Shown: positions 4,511 through 5,751 of the stretch, in pieces | How positions within the stretch are numbered: the first letter of the stretch is position 1 | Layout of the letters: each line of letters opens with the position of its first letter | Source of the DNA: Betaproteobacteria bacterium | GTDB lineage: Bacteria; Pseudomonadota; Gammaproteobacteria; Burkholderiales; Casimicrobiaceae | Direction: 5' to 3' | DNA: 5,751 bases | Assembly (NCBI GenBank): GCA_005889025.1 | Contig: VBCZ01000337.1 | Span: forward strand, 1-5,751 | Program-made: the position numbers and the translations under genes | Notes under the pieces: model-generated | What the model saw: the letters and a program-made list of their open reading frames with translations, nothing else | What the model was told of the DNA's origin: nothing | Databases searched by the model: none

Positions 4511-5209
4511 TTACCTTTGCGTCGCAGACAACGAAACGCGTGCCCGATTGTCGCTCGACTCAAACTCCTTGACGCAATTCGCCGCCCAGCGTCTGAACAT
4601 GGTATCGAACCAGAAGCTGTTCGATACGCCGGTTGCCCGGGTCGGGGTATTCCTGGTCTCCTCTGCCTTCCGGCGATCGACGGCGCGGCCGAGAAGCGTT
4701 CCCGTGACCGAGTCGCGCGCTTCGAGAACCAACGTCGCCTGGCCCGCGTCCCGCGTGAACGTTTTGTTAATCCCCGGCGGCTGCGCGTCCAGCGTGTTGA
4801 CGAATAGGTCAACTGCGGCGGGCGACAGGCGTAGCACGCCAGGACCCGGCGCTGCTGCGATCTGGTAGCCTCGTGCCTTGAATTCACCCGCGACGATGTT
4901 GCCCAGGCTGGACGCCATCTCTTCCGCAATACGCCGGGCATCATCCTTGCTGACCCAGCGCGTCACATCGCGGGTATCGTTCATCTTTCTTATCCAGTTC
5001 CTGTCGAACGAAACCTGGACCGGATCGATGATGACTTTGCGATAGCTCGCCAGATTGGCGTCTGGACGCAGATAAAATTCGTCGAGATTCCGGGTCTGCA
5101 CCGGGACCAGGCTGTCGCGTGCCGCCGGGGCCGGCTGCGGCGGCGGGGCAGCGAAGGCCGCTCCTGCCAGCGTGGCAATCGCCAGAATGAACAGGGCTTT
5201 AGCGTTCAT
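4511..5209 (-). CDS. Exported DUF3313-like protein (232 aa)
   Basis: A clean signal peptide spans residues 1-20 (MNAKA start, hydrophobic core 5-18, cleavage after AFA), followed by a Pro/Ala-rich stretch to about residue 31. The mature region carries FYLRPDANLASYRKVIIDPV (about 45-64) and then VSFDRNW, a pattern I associate with DUF3313 proteins, which are mostly envelope lipoproteins of unknown function. Further features are the DDARRIAEEM helix (about 89-98), an LRLSPAAVDLFVN strand and an ATLVLEARDSVTGTLLGRAVDRR segment. The last is the part shared with GNA1162/curli-assembly-like envelope proteins that bind or assemble at the outer membrane. Unlike many relatives it has no lipobox Cys, so it should be soluble in the periplasm. 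The ATG at 5209 has AAGGAG 5 nt upstream. It is monocistronic, divergent from the TPR gene, and followed by a hairpin. The family call is from memory of the motif. Confidence 0.85.
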   Translation of the reverse strand: MNAKALFILAIATLAGAAFAAPPPQPAPAARDSLVPVQTRNLDEFYLRPDANLASYRKVIIDPVQVSFDRNWIRKMNDTRDVTRWVSKDDARRIAEEMASSLGNIVAGEFKARGYQIAAAPGPGVLRLSPAAVDLFVNTLDAQPPGINKTFTRDAGQATLVLEARDSVTGTLLGRAVDRRKAEETRNTPTRATGVSNSFWFDTMFRRWAANCVKEFESSDNRARVSLSATQR

Positions 5210-5422
5210 GATGACTCCTTCGTCGACTGCAAAAGTTCCACCGGGCGGTTCCTGATTGTGAGACCGCTCTAGGCGAACAGCCGTTCCGCACCTGTCATTC
5301 CGCGGCCAGGACTTCCCGGAATTTTGTTCGCGGAAGCGGCTGAGATGACGGTATTTGCTATCCTCCAGAAGGCCGAAGAATCGCCATGAAGCCGCCCCAC
5401 CTTAGGATGGAAGCTCTACCAC
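5210..5422. promoter_or_regulatory. Divergent promoter region between the DUF3313-like and TPR genes
   Basis: This 213-bp gap must hold both promoters. A TGCTATCCT extended -10-like element (5356-5364, plus strand) has two mismatches to TGnTATAAT and no -35. An imperfect fold runs from GTCAT (about 5295) to ATGAC (about 5348), with an inner TCCGCG/CGCGGA pairing. GCGGT and ACCGC half-sites flank a 13-nt centre around 5246-5268 and could be an operator. All are weak on sequence alone. Confidence 0.3.
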
Positions 5423-5751
5423 ATGTACACACCCATTGACACGCGCGCGCTGGCTCAGACCGGCGTCGAGGCGCTTCGCCGCGGCGATCCGCGCAGAGCG
5501 CGCGATTCATTCGAACGCGTTGTCGCCGCCGGGCAGGCGGATGCCTCCACCTGCCTCGGCCTCGCCTACGCTTGCCGCATCCTCAAGGACAACGCCGCGG
5601 CCCGCGCCGCCGTGGACCAAGCCCTGGCGCTCGACCCGCGCAACGTGCGCGCGCTCGTTCTCAAGGCCGATCACCTCGCCGAAGAAGGCAAAGGCCGCGA
5701 GGCTGCGTCGTTTTATCTCGCCGCGGTCAGGGCCGCTCCGCCGCCTGCCCA
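5423..5751 (+). CDS. TPR protein, probably the N-terminus of a TPR-aspartyl/asparaginyl beta-hydroxylase (partial, 109 aa)
   Basis: The frame from the ATG at 5423 stays open to the right edge, so only the first 109 residues are seen. They form about three helical tetratricopeptide-like units (roughly 7-40, 41-74 and 75-108), with the usual small/aromatic pattern: A-x-x-F-E-R-V in the first, LGLAYACRILKD followed by A-x-A-L-A-L-D-P-R-N in the second, and A-L-V-L-K-A-D-H-L-A followed by A-x-x-F-Y-L-A-A-V in the third. No signal peptide is present, so the protein is cytoplasmic. This opening resembles bacterial proteins that join N-terminal TPRs to a C-terminal 2-oxoglutarate/Fe(II) aspartyl/asparaginyl beta-hydroxylase domain. 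That domain lies outside the window, so the enzyme call is inference. A GGAAG about 9 nt upstream is a weak Shine-Dalgarno. GC content at third positions is higher than in the neighbours. Confidence 0.8.
   Translation, partial: MYTPIDTRALAQTGVEALRRGDPRRARDSFERVVAAGQADASTCLGLAYACRILKDNAAARAAVDQALALDPRNVRALVLKADHLAEEGKGREAASFYLAAVRAAPPPA

Noticed and set aside
4218..4868. 216-codon plus-strand open frame across the repeats into the DUF3313-like gene
   Set aside because: It reads through the tandem repeats and then antisense to a gene with a clear signal peptide and family motif.
5386..5439. 17-codon upstream frame overlapping the TPR gene start (ATG at 5386)
   Set aside because: No convincing Shine-Dalgarno at proper spacing and no regulatory codon run; probably chance.

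Overview
The window looks like chromosomal DNA of a high-GC Gram-negative bacterium, most likely a beta- or gammaproteobacterium. The basis is the two-ExbD TonB-energising operon, several Sec-exported periplasmic proteins, the strong Shine-Dalgarno sites and a REP-type intergenic repeat pair. The genus cannot be fixed from the sequence alone.

Layout: (1) bases 1-1547, minus strand: an exbB-exbD1-exbD2 operon, the proton-driven inner-membrane motor that energises TonB-dependent outer-membrane transport. The second exbD runs off the left edge. No tonB lies directly upstream of exbB. (2) 1548-2280: about 730 bp without a convincing gene, holding a perfect 11-bp hairpin in the probable exbB leader and a plausible sigma70 promoter for the next gene. 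(3) 2281-2553, plus strand: a 90-aa unrecognised protein with one membrane segment and a strong Shine-Dalgarno. It converges on (4) 2602-3096, minus strand: a 164-aa exported protein resembling the Spy/CpxP/heavy-metal-sensor periplasmic helical proteins. A 10-bp hairpin lies between the two stop codons. (5) 3097-3559: a divergent intergenic region with a good extended -10 element reading rightward into (6) 3560-4084, plus strand: a 174-aa exported protein of unknown function with a C-x11-C pair and a probable beta-rich C-terminal domain. (7) 4085-4510: a repeat-rich stretch with a REPIN-like inverted pair, a GC-rich hairpin repeat, three 38-bp tandem units and a 10-bp hairpin. (8) 4511-5209, minus strand: an exported DUF3313-like protein without a lipobox. 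(9) 5423 to the right edge, plus strand: the N-terminal part of a TPR protein that resembles the start of bacterial TPR-aspartyl/asparaginyl beta-hydroxylase proteins.

The common theme is the cell envelope: three membrane-motor subunits, one small membrane protein and three exported proteins out of eight genes. The genes between exbB and the TPR gene are single transcription units in alternating orientation, so apart from exbBDD there is no sequence evidence that they work as one system. I found no mobile element, CRISPR array, tRNA or rRNA. The least explained parts are the 38-bp tandem array beside the REPIN, the 730-bp gap with its strong hairpin upstream of exbB, and the 90-aa membrane protein.
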